A stretch of DNA of 64,000 bases. It comes from Roseovarius mucosus. Its GTDB lineage: Bacteria; Pseudomonadota; Alphaproteobacteria; Rhodobacterales; Rhodobacteraceae. Where the stretch lies: assembly GCF_002080415.1 (NCBI RefSeq), contig NZ_CP020474.1, positions 558,001 to 622,000 on the forward strand. Direction: 5' to 3'. The notes under the pieces were generated by a model. That model was not told the DNA's origin. It worked only from the letters and a program-made list of their open reading frames with translations, and ran no database searches. This document shows positions 1 to 10,176 of this stretch, piece after piece. The position numbers and the translations under genes were made by a program. How positions within the stretch are numbered: position 1 is the first letter of the stretch; each line of letters starts with the position of its first letter.

Positions 1-612
1 GCCGGTGAAATGAATCCCGCCCCCAAGCGAGACCCATTGCAACCGCTCCAACACCGGCCCAAATTCGTCTTCAATGCGGGTTAGCTGCTGGTCGAAAAGA
101 TCAAAATCGCGGTTCTCGCAATTGTAATGGATCATGACGCCGGAAATCCGGTCGATCACCCCAAGGATCTTGTTCACTTCCCATTCGCCCAAGCGCGAAA
201 AGGGCCGCGCAGGATCGGCGAGATCAAAACTCGATGTCGAAAAGCGGGGGTTGAGGCGCAGACCCCGTTCAATTCCCGCCGATTGGCTATCATAGCGTTG
301 CAGCTGCCCGACGGTGTTGAAGATGATCTTATCCGCGTAGGATACCGCCTCTTCAATCTCGGCATCGGACCAGGCCACCGAATAGGCATGGGTTTCCTGA
401 CCGAATTTCTCACGCCCCAGACGCAATTCGAACAGCGACGATGACGTGGTGCCATCCATATAGGGCTTCATCGTTGGAAAGGCCGACCACGTGGCAAAAC
501 ATTTCAGCGCCAAAAGCGCCTTGGCCCCCGAGAGCGCACGCAGGCGCTCGATCTTGCGCATGTTCTGCAACAGGCGGTCTTCGTCGATCAGGTAATAGGG
601 TGTCGGAATCAT
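1..612 (-). CDS. nspC: Carboxynorspermidine decarboxylase, N-terminal part
   Basis: PLP-dependent alanine-racemase-fold decarboxylase that makes norspermidine or spermidine from the carboxy precursor. The gene runs off the left edge, so only the first 204 residues are present, open in frame to base 1. The N-terminus (MIPTPYYLIDEDRLLQNM) and the segment ALLALKCFATWSAFP are typical of NspC, where the lysine of ALKCF is the PLP-binding residue. The ATG at 610-612 is preceded by AAAGGGGGG. It is divergent from lexA across 172 bases. The C-terminal substrate-binding half lies outside the window, so the distinction from diaminopimelate decarboxylase rests on N-terminal sequence only. Confidence 0.85.
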   Translation of the reverse strand, partial: MIPTPYYLIDEDRLLQNMRKIERLRALSGAKALLALKCFATWSAFPTMKPYMDGTTSSSLFELRLGREKFGQETHAYSVAWSDAEIEEAVSYADKIIFNTVGQLQRYDSQSAGIERGLRLNPRFSTSSFDLADPARPFSRLGEWEVNKILGVIDRISGVMIHYNCENRDFDLFDQQLTRIEDEFGPVLERLQWVSLGGGIHFTG

Positions 613-737
613 CTGGCCCCCCTTTGCTGTCACAGGGTCATACGGTTTGGCGCAGCGCATATCCCCCCCGCACCCGCGATGCAATGGCGCAGGTACAGCA
701 TCCACCAAGATCCGCCACACTGATTGACACAAAACGG

Positions 738-752
738 GAACATGTGTAGAAC
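738..752. promoter_or_regulatory. LexA operator (SOS box)
   Basis: GAAC-N7-GAAC, the Rhodobacter-type LexA box (read as GTTC-N7-GTTC on the other strand). It lies 33 bases before the lexA start, as expected for autorepression. It is in the shared upstream region of nspC, which could also be affected. Confidence 0.88.
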
Positions 753-784
753 AAAACAAACTGACCCGTAAGAGGACGCGGCCC

Positions 785-1486
785 ATGCTGACCAAGAAAC
801 AACTCGATTTGCTGGAGTTTATCCAAAAGCGTGTGCAGCGGGACGGGGTTCCGCCCAGCTTTGACGAAATGAAAGAAGCGCTTGATCTGCGCTCGAAATC
901 CGGCATTCACCGCTTGATCACAGCGTTGGAGGAACGCGGGTTCATCCGGCGTCTGGCACATCGCGCGCGGGCCCTTGAAATTGTGCGCCTGCCTGAAAGC
1001 TTGGGCGGCGAAGCCCGGCACAGCTTTTCGCCCCGCGTCATTGACGGTGATCTGTCCGATGCCCCCCGCCCCGCCAATGCCCAACCGGTCGAGGTGGCGC
1101 ATGCCTTTGAGGTGCCTCTGATGGGGCGCATCGCCGCCGGTGTCCCGATCGAGGCGATTGCCCATGTGCAGCACAATGTTTCCGTTCCCAGCAACATGAT
1201 CCGGGGTGCCGCCAATCACTATGCGCTTGAGGTGCGTGGCGACTCGATGATCGAGGCCGGGATCAACGATGGCGATGTGGTGATCATTCGTGAAACATCG
1301 GTTGCGGATAATGGCGATATCGTTGTGGCCCTGATCGAGGATCAAGAGGCGACGCTCAAACGCTTTTATCGGCGCGGCAATGCTATCGCCCTTGAGGCGG
1401 CCAATCCCGCCTATGAAACGCGCCTTTTCCCAGAGGATCAGGTTCGGGTTCAGGGGCGGTTGGTCGGGTTGATCCGCAGCTACTGA
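785..1486 (+). CDS. lexA: LexA repressor
   Basis: Repressor of the SOS regulon and self-cleaving serine peptidase. The N-terminal winged helix (residues 1-66) starts [16 protein letters not shown]. The cleavage site is Ala118-Gly119 in GRIAAGVP, the catalytic serine is Ser154 in GDSMIEAG and the catalytic lysine is Lys192 in EATLKRF. At 233 residues it has the longer linker usual in Alphaproteobacteria. An ATG with GAGGACGCGGCCC upstream and the GAAC-N7-GAAC operator fix the start. Its last 7 bases overlap the end of comEC, which is transcribed toward it. Confidence 0.98.
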   Translation: MLTKKQLDLLEFIQKRVQRDGVPPSFDEMKEALDLRSKSGIHRLITALEERGFIRRLAHRARALEIVRLPESLGGEARHSFSPRVIDGDLSDAPRPANAQPVEVAHAFEVPLMGRIAAGVPIEAIAHVQHNVSVPSNMIRGAANHYALEVRGDSMIEAGINDGDVVIIRETSVADNGDIVVALIEDQEATLKRFYRRGNAIALEAANPAYETRLFPEDQVRVQGRLVGLIRSY

Positions 1487-3498
1487 GAATTCCAGAGGCG
1501 CACACCGTTGGTGTCGCGCGCACTGACAAGCCGCGGTCCCGCCTTATCGAGGTGAAGCGCGAGCGATCCCGTTTTGCGCAGCGTCTCGGGCGTGACAATC
1601 TGACAATCACGGTGTTGCGCCGGGGGCGGATCTGGCGTGGCGCTCATCACGACCAGCATGACCCCGTCGCAAAAATCCGGCATATCGGCAGCCGCCTTGC
1701 CTGCCATCACCCGCACACCATGGGCCAAGGCCAGATCCTCGGACCAGCGGGCAAAAGCCACCTCACGGCTGGCATCATCGCCGTCATTCTCAAGCCAGTT
1801 GTCAGCCACGAACCCACCGCCCGTGGGTTTGTTGAGCGCGCGCCCCGCCTCGGTCATGATCCCGATCAGCCCCCCCGTATCCGACACGATCATCACAGGC
1901 CGGTCCGCCGCCCCCCAGAGCGCAACGGCGACCATCACCGGCAAGACCCCCAAAATCCGCCCCCGCCCCTGCCAGAGCACGATAAAGAGCGCCCCAAGCG
2001 CGAGGAGCGGCAGCACATAGGGGCCGGGGGCCACCACCGGCACACGCGCACCATCCAAGGCCGCAACCCAGTCTGCCACCGTTAAAATCCAGCGCAAGCC
2101 AAGCTCCATCACCCGCAGCGCGATCCAATCAAGCCCGAGCGGCAACAAGAGCGTGGCCAGAACGGCCGCAGGCATCACCAACACCCCCATCAAAGGCACG
2201 CTCACCAGATTGGCCAAAAGGCCGAATTGTGCGTATTGGTTGAAATGCGCGGCGGCGACCGGTGCTGTCGCAGCCCCCGCGACGGCGGAAGAGATCACCA
2301 CAGCCAACACCGGGCGCAGCCAGAGAGGACCACGAGACCACCCCGCATCACGCAGCCAGCCGAACACCGCAACCAAACCCACCGTTGCCGCAAAAGACAT
2401 CTGAAAGCCGGGACCAAGCAGCGCCTCGGGCTGCAACACCAACACGATGATTGCCGCCACCGCCACCGCGCGCAGGCTAAAGGCGCGCCGCTCGAGGATC
2501 ACCGCGCCCAGCATCACCGCCACCATGACAAAGGCGCGCTCGGTTGCGACATTCCCGCCAGAAAGGCCCAGATACCCGGCCCCCGCAACAAGCGCCAGAA
2601 AGGCAGAAAGTTTCTTGGCGGGCAAGCGCAGGCCAAGGCGCGGGACAGCGGCAAAGCCAAGGCGAAAGGCGGCAAAGACGAACCCCGCCAATAGCCCCAT
2701 ATGCAACCCGGAAATCGCCAAGAGGTGTGCGAGGTTCGAAACCCGCATCGCCTCGAGCGTGACAAGGCTCAGTCCTGCGCGGTCGCCGGTCATGATCGCC
2801 GCAGCAAAGGCACCGGTTTGCCCCGGCAGGCGGCTTTGCACATGCTGCGACAGGGCCATGCGCGCGCGAAAGAGCGCCTGTCCGCCCTGCCCCGCCTCAA
2901 GCCGCAGAACCGGCGTGCGGGTATAGCCCACCGCCCCAATCCCCAGAAACCACGCATGGCGTTGGAAATCAAAGCCGCCCGGCTCGACCGGGCCACCCGC
3001 CGGGCCCAGATGCGCCGTCATCATCACCCGCTGCCCCGCCAGCGGCATGAAATGGCTCTGATCGCCATGCAGCGAGACCCGCACCCGGCCCGGCGTGCGC
3101 GCGGGATCTGTGCGTTCCAGAACCACGCGGTCAAGCGTGAGGCGCAGCGCATCCGAGGCCGAACGGTCAATGCCCACGATCCGCCCCTCGACAGTCCCAT
3201 AGTAGCGCCAACCCAGCACCGGCCCCGCCACCAGATGCGCGCGCAAGCCCGCAAGAGCAAAGCCCGCCAGCACCAGCGCCACGGCCCAGAGCAGCGGGCC
3301 GGACCATTCCCGCCCCCGCGCAGCCAAAAGCGCAAAGAAAAGCGCCGCACCGCCACAGCCCCACAGCGCCGCAACCGACGGCTCGCGCAGCAGTGCGAAA
3401 TAGGTCGCCACACCGCAGGCCAGACAAACCGGCACCCAAGGAAAAAGCGCGCCGCGTTGTGCGAGCCAGATAGCCTCAAACCGGTGCCAGATGCCCAA
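1480..3498 (-). CDS. comEC: ComEC/Rec2-type DNA uptake channel
   Basis: Inner-membrane channel for single-stranded DNA in natural transformation. In Rhodobacterales such com genes are also needed by recipients of GTA particles. The 672-residue protein has the N-terminal DUF4131-like region, the ComEC core with [22 protein letters not shown] (about residue 250), many membrane helices, and a C-terminal tail that is short and lacks a complete metallo-beta-lactamase domain (no HxHxDH seen). The start is a TTG at 3496-3498 with GGGGG nine bases before it; no in-frame ATG lies close upstream. Divergent from gltX. Confidence 0.92.
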   Translation of the reverse strand: MGIWHRFEAIWLAQRGALFPWVPVCLACGVATYFALLREPSVAALWGCGGAALFFALLAARGREWSGPLLWAVALVLAGFALAGLRAHLVAGPVLGWRYYGTVEGRIVGIDRSASDALRLTLDRVVLERTDPARTPGRVRVSLHGDQSHFMPLAGQRVMMTAHLGPAGGPVEPGGFDFQRHAWFLGIGAVGYTRTPVLRLEAGQGGQALFRARMALSQHVQSRLPGQTGAFAAAIMTGDRAGLSLVTLEAMRVSNLAHLLAISGLHMGLLAGFVFAAFRLGFAAVPRLGLRLPAKKLSAFLALVAGAGYLGLSGGNVATERAFVMVAVMLGAVILERRAFSLRAVAVAAIIVLVLQPEALLGPGFQMSFAATVGLVAVFGWLRDAGWSRGPLWLRPVLAVVISSAVAGAATAPVAAAHFNQYAQFGLLANLVSVPLMGVLVMPAAVLATLLLPLGLDWIALRVMELGLRWILTVADWVAALDGARVPVVAPGPYVLPLLALGALFIVLWQGRGRILGVLPVMVAVALWGAADRPVMIVSDTGGLIGIMTEAGRALNKPTGGGFVADNWLENDGDDASREVAFARWSEDLALAHGVRVMAGKAAADMPDFCDGVMLVVMSATPDPPPAQHRDCQIVTPETLRKTGSLALHLDKAGPRLVSARDTNGVRLWNSQ

Positions 3499-3555
3499 GG
3501 CTTGTTTCCCCCATGACGGGCCGATAGACAGACGACAACGCTAGCCCCATCATCG

Positions 3556-3570
3556 TTACCGAAAGGTTAA
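3556..3570. promoter_or_regulatory. Possible CtrA site (TTAC-N7-TTAA)
   Basis: TTAC-N7-TTAA differs by one base from the CtrA consensus TTAA-N7-TTAA. It lies 58-72 bases upstream of comEC, a workable position for activation, and only 8 bases before the gltX start. CtrA control of competence genes is known in Rhodobacter capsulatus; its use here is inferred. Confidence 0.35.
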
Positions 3571-3578
3571 TCTGCCCC

Positions 3579-4991
3579 ATGTCGCAACAGGTCGTGACCC
3601 GCTTTGCCCCTTCGCCCACTGGCTATCTGCACATTGGGGGCGCGCGCACGGCGTTGTTCAACTGGCTGTTTGCGCGCGGGCGCGGCGGCAAGTTCCTGCT
3701 GCGGATCGAAGACACCGACCGGGCGCGCTCAACCCCCGAGGCGACACAGGCGATTCTCGATGGGTTGGCCTGGCTTGGGCTGGACCACGATGATGAGGCG
3801 ATCAGCCAATTTGAACGCGCCGACCGGCACGCCGAGGTGGCACGCAAATTGCTGGCCGAAGGGATGGCCTATAAATGCTTTGCCACACAGGACGAGATCG
3901 AAACCTTCCGCGAAGCCGCGCGCGCAGAGGGCAGATCCACCCTGTATCAAAGCCCGTGGCGCGACGCGACACCCGATCAGCACCCCACTGACATGCCCCA
4001 TGTGATCCGAATCAAGGCCCCCCGCGACGGCGTGACCGTGATCCGGGATGAGGTGCAGGGCGATGTGACCATTCGCAACGATCAGCTTGACGATATGGTC
4101 CTGCTGCGCGGCGATGGCACGCCGGTCTATATGCTGGCCGTGGCGGTCGATGATCACGACATGGGTGTCACCCATGTCATCCGGGGCGACGATCACCTGA
4201 ACAATGCCGCGCGGCAGATGATGATCTATCAGGCGATGGGCTGGCCCCTGCCGGTTTACGCCCATATCCCGCTCATTCACGGACCCGACGGCAAGAAGCT
4301 GAGCAAGCGGCATGGCGCGCTTGGCGTCGAGGAATATCAAAAGATGGGCTATCCCGCGGCAGGGATACGCAACTATCTCGCGCGTCTAGGCTGGAGCCAT
4401 GGCGATGCGGAATTCTTTGACGACGCACAGGCGCAGGCGTGGTTCGACCTTAAGGGAATCGGCAAATCCCCGGCCCGGCTAGACTTCAAAAAGCTGGAGA
4501 ATCTCTGCGGTCAGCATATCGCCGCCGCTGACGATGCTGCGCTGCTGCATGAATTGCAGGGGTTTTTGGCCGCTACAGGGCAACCCGCGCTTGACGACAC
4601 GAAATTGACGCTGTTCTCTCGCGGCATGTATTGCCTCAAGGAACGTGCCAAGACCTTTCCGGAACTTCTTGATAAGGCTGCGTTTATTCTTGCAACACGG
4701 CCAATTCAGCCCGAAGAGAAGGTGGCAGAGCAGCTTGACACAGTATCCCGTGGTATACTGAAAGAATTGACGCCGCAGTTGCAAACTGCTACGTGGACAC
4801 GTGAGGATATCGAGGGTCTGGCGACCCAATTCGCCGAAGACCATGGAATGAAATTCGGCAAGCTGGCAGGCCCCCTCCGGGCGGCTCTGGCGGGCCGCAG
4901 TGCGACACCTAGCGTGTTCGACATGATGCTGGTCCTTGGGCGGGATGAAACCATCGCCCGGTTGACCGATGCGGCCTGCGGAGGGGATTAA
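3579..4991 (+). CDS. gltX: Glutamate-tRNA ligase
   Basis: Class I aminoacyl-tRNA synthetase that charges tRNA-Glu. The HIGH-equivalent is [17 protein letters not shown] near residues 14-30 and the KMSKS-equivalent is KKLSKRHG at residues 239-246. The length (470) is normal. The C-terminal anticodon-binding third has a visibly lower GC content than the N-terminal part (about 51% by hand count at 4681-4800 against 68% at 3661-3720). Rhodobacterales often carry two gltX copies, and this may be either of them. Confidence 0.97.
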   Translation: MSQQVVTRFAPSPTGYLHIGGARTALFNWLFARGRGGKFLLRIEDTDRARSTPEATQAILDGLAWLGLDHDDEAISQFERADRHAEVARKLLAEGMAYKCFATQDEIETFREAARAEGRSTLYQSPWRDATPDQHPTDMPHVIRIKAPRDGVTVIRDEVQGDVTIRNDQLDDMVLLRGDGTPVYMLAVAVDDHDMGVTHVIRGDDHLNNAARQMMIYQAMGWPLPVYAHIPLIHGPDGKKLSKRHGALGVEEYQKMGYPAAGIRNYLARLGWSHGDAEFFDDAQAQAWFDLKGIGKSPARLDFKKLENLCGQHIAAADDAALLHELQGFLAATGQPALDDTKLTLFSRGMYCLKERAKTFPELLDKAAFILATRPIQPEEKVAEQLDTVSRGILKELTPQLQTATWTREDIEGLATQFAEDHGMKFGKLAGPLRAALAGRSATPSVFDMMLVLGRDETIARLTDAACGGD

Positions 4992-5067
4992 TCCCTTGGC
5001 AAGGCACTACGTTTATTCAGCTCGATACGCGCATGGCGTAATCGGGCGCTGAGAGGGAGGACCCCTG

Positions 5068-6363
5068 ATGTCAGAAGTCAAGAGAGTGGCAAAGCTGGAA
5101 ATCGACGGCAAGACCTATGAATTGCCGCTGCATTCCCCGACGGCGGGCCCGGATGTCATCGACATCCGCAAGCTCTATGCCGATGCGGGCGTATTCACCT
5201 ATGACCCCGGCTATACCTCGACGGCAAGCTGTGACAGCACCATCACCTTTATCGACGGCGACAAGGGTGAACTGCTGCATCGCGGCTATCCGATCGACCA
5301 ATTGGCCGAGAAATCGCATTACCTCGAAGTGTGCTATCTGCTGCTCTACGGCGAGCTGCCCAGCCCCGCACAGCTTGAGGATTTCGAAAGTCGTGTCACC
5401 AACCACACGATGATCCACGAACAGATGCATTTCCTCTTCCGCGGCTTTCGCCGGGATGCGCATCCGATGGCGATCATGGTGGGCGTGGTGGGCGCACTCA
5501 GCGCGTTCTATCACGACAGCACGGATATCACCGACCCCTGGCAGCGCGAAGTGGCCTCGATCCGCCTGATCGCCAAGATGCCGACCATCGCTGCGATGGC
5601 GTTCAAATACACCATCGGGCAGCCGTTCGAATATCCGCGCAACGAACTCGATTATGCGTCGAACTTCCTGCGCATGTGTTTTGCCGTTCCGGCCGAGAAT
5701 TACGTCGTGAACCCGATCCTGAGCCGCGCGATGGACCGGATTTTCACGCTGCATGCCGATCACGAACAGAACGCCTCGACCTCGACCGTGCGTCTGGCGT
5801 CGTCTTCCGGGGCCAACCCGTTTGCGTGCGTGGCTGCGGGCATCGCCTGCCTCTGGGGTCCGGCACATGGCGGCGCCAATCAGGCCTGTCTTGAAATGCT
5901 GCAGGAAATCGGCACGCCAGACCGCATCCCCGAATTCATCGCGCGCGCCAAGGACAAGGACGATCCGTTCCGCCTGATGGGCTTTGGCCACCGGGTGTAC
6001 AAGAATTTCGATCCCCGCGCCAAGGTGATGAAACAATCCGCCGATGAGGTTCTGGAATTGCTGGGCGTCGAGAATAACCCGACGCTTCAGGTGGCCAAGG
6101 AACTGGAGCGGCAAGCGCTTGCCGATCCCTATTTCGCGGATAAAAAGCTTTTCCCGAATGTAGATTTCTACTCGGGCATCATCCTCGAGGCGATGGGCTT
6201 TCCGACATCGATGTTCACGCCGATTTTCGCGGTCAGCCGCACCATTGGCTGGATTTCGCAGTGGAAGGAAATGATCGCCGATCCGCAGCTCAAGATCGGG
6301 CGCCCGCGCCAGCTCTACAAAGGGGCGACGATGCGCGACTATGTTGACATCGAAAAGCGCTAA
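5068..6363 (+). CDS. gltA: Citrate synthase
   Basis: Condenses acetyl-CoA and oxaloacetate in the first step of the TCA cycle. The 431 residues match the hexameric type II enzyme of Gram-negative bacteria. The catalytic histidine is in [13 protein letters not shown] (His308), the other active-site histidine in HADHEQNAS, and the aspartate in NVDFYSG. The ATG follows GGGAGGACCCCTG. The gene is 76 bases after gltX on the same strand and ends at a clear hairpin terminator. Confidence 0.98.
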   Translation: MSEVKRVAKLEIDGKTYELPLHSPTAGPDVIDIRKLYADAGVFTYDPGYTSTASCDSTITFIDGDKGELLHRGYPIDQLAEKSHYLEVCYLLLYGELPSPAQLEDFESRVTNHTMIHEQMHFLFRGFRRDAHPMAIMVGVVGALSAFYHDSTDITDPWQREVASIRLIAKMPTIAAMAFKYTIGQPFEYPRNELDYASNFLRMCFAVPAENYVVNPILSRAMDRIFTLHADHEQNASTSTVRLASSSGANPFACVAAGIACLWGPAHGGANQACLEMLQEIGTPDRIPEFIARAKDKDDPFRLMGFGHRVYKNFDPRAKVMKQSADEVLELLGVENNPTLQVAKELERQALADPYFADKKLFPNVDFYSGIILEAMGFPTSMFTPIFAVSRTIGWISQWKEMIADPQLKIGRPRQLYKGATMRDYVDIEKR

Positions 6364-6384
6364 GCGCTGAAATCATCAAAGACG

Positions 6385-6415
6385 AACCCCGGCTCAAACG
6401 GCTGGGGTTTTTCTT
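6385..6415 (+). terminator. Rho-independent terminator after gltA
   Basis: AACCCCGGC pairs with GCTGGGGTT (one mismatch) around a CAAAC-type loop, followed by TTTTTCTTGTTT. It starts 22 bases after the gltA stop. Confidence 0.8.
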
Positions 6416-6574
6416 GTTTAGAGTACCAATCAGAACAATTCCAATCCCCGTATCGCATTGTTTCCAGCCCCTGTCAGGAGCCCGGGATCAATCGACTTTA
6501 TACTTGATTTTCAACGTGTTTGGGGAATATCTGAACGGGTAAGTGCATTCACGGATGCGAATGTTTATTTGATT

Positions 6575-6588
6575 GGTCCGGGGGGACC
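6575..6588 (+). promoter_or_regulatory. Small hairpin next to the RTX gene start
   Basis: GGTCC-GGGG-GGACC lies 8 bases before the ATG of the RTX gene and covers the only G-rich stretch that could act as its ribosome binding site. The preceding 150 bases are AT-richer than the surroundings and contain TTGATT at about 6505 as a possible -35 element, with no convincing -10. A translational role is a guess. Confidence 0.3.
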
Positions 6589-6595
6589 CTGAGTA

Positions 6596-8866
6596 ATGGG
6601 TGGTTTGCTTTTACTTGGCCTTTTGGCAGGCGTAGGACTTACGGCGTTTGTGATCGACGAAGTCAACGAGGACGACGACGACACCAACACTAACGACATC
6701 AACACTGATGATACCATATCCGGCACACCTGGCACTGATATCCTTGATGGAACAGCACGCGCCGACGAAATCACGGCGCGCGGCGGTGACGATATCGTAT
6801 CGGCAGGCGGCGGCGATGATCTTGTTCAGGGCGGCACGGGCGTTGATATCATCCTGGGCGGCAGCGGCGCCGACACGCTCTCTGGCGACGGCGGCGACGA
6901 CGTTCTGATCGGGGGCCGGGGCGACGACCTGATCGAAGGCGGCGCGGGCGACGACGTGCTCATCGGCATTGACGGTGGCCTGAACAGCCAAACCGGCGAT
7001 GAATTGAATAGTTTGATCCAAAGCAATCCGACCATTGACGCCTTGCGCCCAAGTATCGGCACGGATCAGCATGGCTCCGACACTTTGATCGGCGGCGACG
7101 GAGAAGATGCGCTATTCCTCAGTGGTGGCGATTTTGGCACTGGTGGGGCCGGTGAGGACCGTTTCCAGATCGGGGATTGGATCGAAGCGGACACTGTGGC
7201 CACGATCACCGACTATGTCCCGGCCTCCGACTTCATAGACTATAGCTACGTGTCCAACGGCACCGCTCCGCAAGTCTCTGTTGCGCCGGATGACGATGGC
7301 AACGCCTTGCTCAGCGTCGATGGCGTGGTCATTGCGCGCGTTTTGGGGGCCGCCACAACTCTGACTCCTGCAAGTGTCATCCTCTCCGAGAGAGCAGATG
7401 ACAGCAGCACCGACACCGGCCTCAACATCCTGAGGGGCACAAACGGGGCTGATCTCATCGACGGAAGCAACGTTGGCGATGAAATCACAGCCCGCGGCGG
7501 CAATGATCTCATCGCCTCTGGCGGAGGGCGTGACGAGGTGTTTGCGGGGGATGGCAATGACGTCGTGTTTGGCGGCAACGCCGCTGACATCCTCTGGGGC
7601 GGGGTCGGGAATGACGTGGTTATCGGGGGGGCCGGGGGCGACTCGCTTCAGGGCAATTCCGGCGATGACCTCATTCTAGGGCTCGATATTCCTCTTGGCT
7701 CTGGCAGTGCGGCGGCCATCTCGGCCTTCAATCTGAACTCCGCAACACCAGAGGCCCTGCTTGAAGGTCTCATTCGCACCCCGTCAGAGGATCTCAGCGG
7801 CGACGATACGCTCTTGGGCGGCAGCGGTAACGACGTGCTCGTGATCGGGGGCGATGATACGGCGACGGGCGGCCTTGGGGCTGATCGTTTTTGGCTGGGT
7901 GAATGGGTTGGGGGCGCAGACACGGCCACCATCACCGATTATGAGCCGGCTGTGGATCAGATCGTCTATTACCACAGCCCGGCTGCGCTTGGCGCGGCAA
8001 CACCGGTCATTACCCTGTCCACCAATGCGGCGGGGGATGCGATCATACTTGCGGATGGCGTACCCGTGGCCGAGGTGACAGGCGCGGGCAGCACGCTGAC
8101 GGCAGCAGAAATCGTGATCGTCGAACGTGAAACCCCGCTCAACCAGATTACTGGCAGCACCGGCAACGATTTGATCACCGGGCGCTCAATCGGCGATGAA
8201 ATCACGGCCCTCGAAGGCAACGACGTGGTTGGTGCGCGCGGCGGCGATGATCAGGTGTTCGGCGGGGCTGGCAACGATATTCTGGACGGCGGCAGTGGCT
8301 CGGATAGCGTTTGGGGCGAAGCGGGCGATGACGTATTGATCGGCGGCGCCCTGCGCGATGTCCTGTTCGGTAGCGCGGGCAACGACCTGATCATTGGCAT
8401 TGATATCCAGCTTGGCTCTGGCAGCGCCGCCGACATTGCGGCACAGGATCTTGATCCTGCGACCCCGCGTGCTCTGCTTGACGATTTTGCGCGCAGCGCA
8501 GCCGAAGAGACAAGCGGCGACGACAACCTGTCAGGGGGCAGCGAGAACGATGTGCTTATCATCGGCGGCGACGATACCGCCACGGGCGGCGTCGGCGAAG
8601 ATCAGTTCTGGCTTGGCGAATGGGGTCGCGGGGCCGATATCGCGACGATCACCGATTTCGACCGGGCCGACGATCAGATCGCCTATGTCTACACGGCAGC
8701 CACCCCAGATGCAGCCCCGCCTGTTGTGACCCTGACCACCAACGCCGCAGGGGATGTCACCGTGCTGGCGGATGGGATCGCCGTGGCCCGTATCTTGGGC
8801 GCAGGCAGCACGCTCACAGCCGCCGATGTCGCGCTCATTGCGCGCCCCCCGGCAGTCGCCGCGTAA
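6596..8866 (+). CDS. RTX-type calcium-binding repeat protein, three modules
   Basis: A 756-residue acidic protein with many glycine/aspartate nonapeptide repeats (GGxGxDxLx, for example GGSGADTLSGDGGDDVL) that form calcium-bound beta-rolls. The N-terminus MGGLLLLGLLAGVGLTAFVIDE is a single hydrophobic segment followed by an acidic EDDDDTNTND linker. The rest is three similar units of about 240 residues (roughly 38-275, 275-515, 515-756). Each has a GDEITA nonapeptide block, a GGDDTATGGxGxDxFWLGEW-like core, a TITDxxxAxDxI strand and a final TLTAAxVxxxxR. Such proteins usually leave by type I secretion, but no ABC/HlyD genes are nearby, and the N-terminal segment could instead be a membrane anchor. 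Specific function unknown. Confidence 0.85.
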   Translation: MGGLLLLGLLAGVGLTAFVIDEVNEDDDDTNTNDINTDDTISGTPGTDILDGTARADEITARGGDDIVSAGGGDDLVQGGTGVDIILGGSGADTLSGDGGDDVLIGGRGDDLIEGGAGDDVLIGIDGGLNSQTGDELNSLIQSNPTIDALRPSIGTDQHGSDTLIGGDGEDALFLSGGDFGTGGAGEDRFQIGDWIEADTVATITDYVPASDFIDYSYVSNGTAPQVSVAPDDDGNALLSVDGVVIARVLGAATTLTPASVILSERADDSSTDTGLNILRGTNGADLIDGSNVGDEITARGGNDLIASGGGRDEVFAGDGNDVVFGGNAADILWGGVGNDVVIGGAGGDSLQGNSGDDLILGLDIPLGSGSAAAISAFNLNSATPEALLEGLIRTPSEDLSGDDTLLGGSGNDVLVIGGDDTATGGLGADRFWLGEWVGGADTATITDYEPAVDQIVYYHSPAALGAATPVITLSTNAAGDAIILADGVPVAEVTGAGSTLTAAEIVIVERETPLNQITGSTGNDLITGRSIGDEITALEGNDVVGARGGDDQVFGGAGNDILDGGSGSDSVWGEAGDDVLIGGALRDVLFGSAGNDLIIGIDIQLGSGSAADIAAQDLDPATPRALLDDFARSAAEETSGDDNLSGGSENDVLIIGGDDTATGGVGEDQFWLGEWGRGADIATITDFDRADDQIAYVYTAATPDAAPPVVTLTTNAAGDVTVLADGIAVARILGAGSTLTAADVALIARPPAVAA

Positions 8867-8871
8867 CCGGT

Positions 8872-9651
8872 TCAGCGCCCCTCGAACCTCGGGGGGCGTT
8901 TTTCCAGAAAAGCCACCACGCCTTCCTTAAAGTCGCGGGTCTGCCCGCAGGCGCCCTGCAATTTGGCCTCAAGGTCCAATTGCCCCTCAAGCGTGTTGTC
9001 CCACGTGCTGCGGATCGCCTGTTTGATCGCCCCATAGGTTTGTGTCGGCCCCATGGCCAGCTTTGCCGCCCGCGCCCGCCAGTGGGCGTCAAAACCTGCG
9101 TCGTCCACCGCCTCCCAGATCATGCCCCAGTCGCTGGCTTGCCGGGCCGTGATCGGTTCCGCAAAAAGCGCAGCCCCCATCGCCTTGGCCATGCCCATCT
9201 GGCGCGGCAGCGCATAGGTTCCGCCCGCGTCGGGAATAAGGCCGATCCGGGCAAAGGCCTGCAGGAAATAGGCACTCTCGGTTGCGATCACCACATCTGC
9301 CGACAGCGCCAAATTGGCCCCTGCCCCTGCCGCAGGCCCATTGACCGCACTGATCGTGGGCACCGGGCAATCGGTGATGGCGCGCAGCATCGGCACATAT
9401 TCCTCGCGCAGCACCCGCTCCAGATCAAGCGTGGTGGCGTTGCCGCCATCGCTCAGATCCTGCCCCGAGCAGAACGCCTTGCCGTTGCCCGTCAGAACCA
9501 CAACCCGTGCCTCTCGCCCGGCATGGGTCACCGCATCGGTGATTTCCGCCCGCATCTGGGTGTTGAGCGCGTTCATCTTATCCGCGCGATTGAGGCTGAG
9601 AAGCGCCACGCCGTCGGCGATCTCCAGTGTGATGGTTTGATAGTCTTTCAC
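8872..9651 (-). CDS. Enoyl-CoA hydratase/isomerase family protein
   Basis: Crotonase-fold enzyme of 259 residues. It shows the CoA-binding FCSGQDLSDGG segment (about residues 60-70), the oxyanion-hole glycines in NGPAAGAGANLALSADVV, and the acidic active-site segment ARIGLIPDAGGTYALPR. The pattern resembles PaaG, the isomerase of ring-epoxidised phenylacetyl-CoA, but no other paa gene is present, so substrate is open. It converges with the RTX gene (5-base gap) and follows ccmH by 72 bases, perhaps as the last gene of that run. Confidence 0.85.
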   Translation of the reverse strand: MKDYQTITLEIADGVALLSLNRADKMNALNTQMRAEITDAVTHAGREARVVVLTGNGKAFCSGQDLSDGGNATTLDLERVLREEYVPMLRAITDCPVPTISAVNGPAAGAGANLALSADVVIATESAYFLQAFARIGLIPDAGGTYALPRQMGMAKAMGAALFAEPITARQASDWGMIWEAVDDAGFDAHWRARAAKLAMGPTQTYGAIKQAIRSTWDNTLEGQLDLEAKLQGACGQTRDFKEGVVAFLEKRPPRFEGR

Positions 9652-9723
9652 GGATTCGCGCCTTTCAGTCTGGTTTGCGGCATCAAACCCCAGACCATCC
9701 CGCGCGCCAAGCGAAACCGCGCG

Positions 9724-10176
9724 TCACTCCTTGAGGATTTCGCGCAGACGGTTTTCCTCGGCTTCGCTAAGCCGGGCAACCTCTGTCTCGGGCGTGCGCG
9801 CCCGGCCCCGCAAATAGGCCGCGCCAATAAGAAGGCCAGCCCCCAGCATCAGCGGCCCCGCCCACCACAAAAGCATGTTGGCCCCGCCCGACCGCGGCTT
9901 GAGCAGCACGTATTCGCCATACCGCGCAACGATGAAATCGACGGCCTCGTCGTTGCTGTCGCCCGCCACCAGACGCTCGCGCACCAAAAGACGCAGATCG
10001 CGCGCCAGTTCCGCGTTGGAATCGTCAATGCTCTCGTTGCGACACACCAGACAGCGCAAGCCCGAGGAAATATCCCGCGCCCGCGCCTCAAGTGCAGGAT
10101 CATCAAGGATTTCATCCGGCTGCACCGCAAACACCGGCGCGGCAATCACGCAGAGCGCAAGGATCAGGCGTTTCAT
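9724..10176 (-). CDS. ccmH: Cytochrome c maturation protein CcmH
   Basis: Membrane-anchored periplasmic thiol protein that reduces apocytochrome c for heme attachment. At 150 residues it has a signal segment MKRLILALCVIAAPVFA, the redox pair Cys42/Cys45 in LRCLVC, and a C-terminal membrane helix near residue 100 (MLLWWAGPLMLGAGLLIG). The ATG overlaps the ccmF stop as ATGA, so the two are translationally coupled. It is the short form without the TPR (CcmI) extension. Confidence 0.95.
   Translation of the reverse strand: MKRLILALCVIAAPVFAVQPDEILDDPALEARARDISSGLRCLVCRNESIDDSNAELARDLRLLVRERLVAGDSNDEAVDFIVARYGEYVLLKPRSGGANMLLWWAGPLMLGAGLLIGAAYLRGRARTPETEVARLSEAEENRLREILKE

Noticed and set aside
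6709..8860. CRISPR-like or simple tandem DNA repeats
   Set aside because: The periodicity comes from coding of glycine/aspartate nonapeptides; there are no identical repeats with unique spacers.
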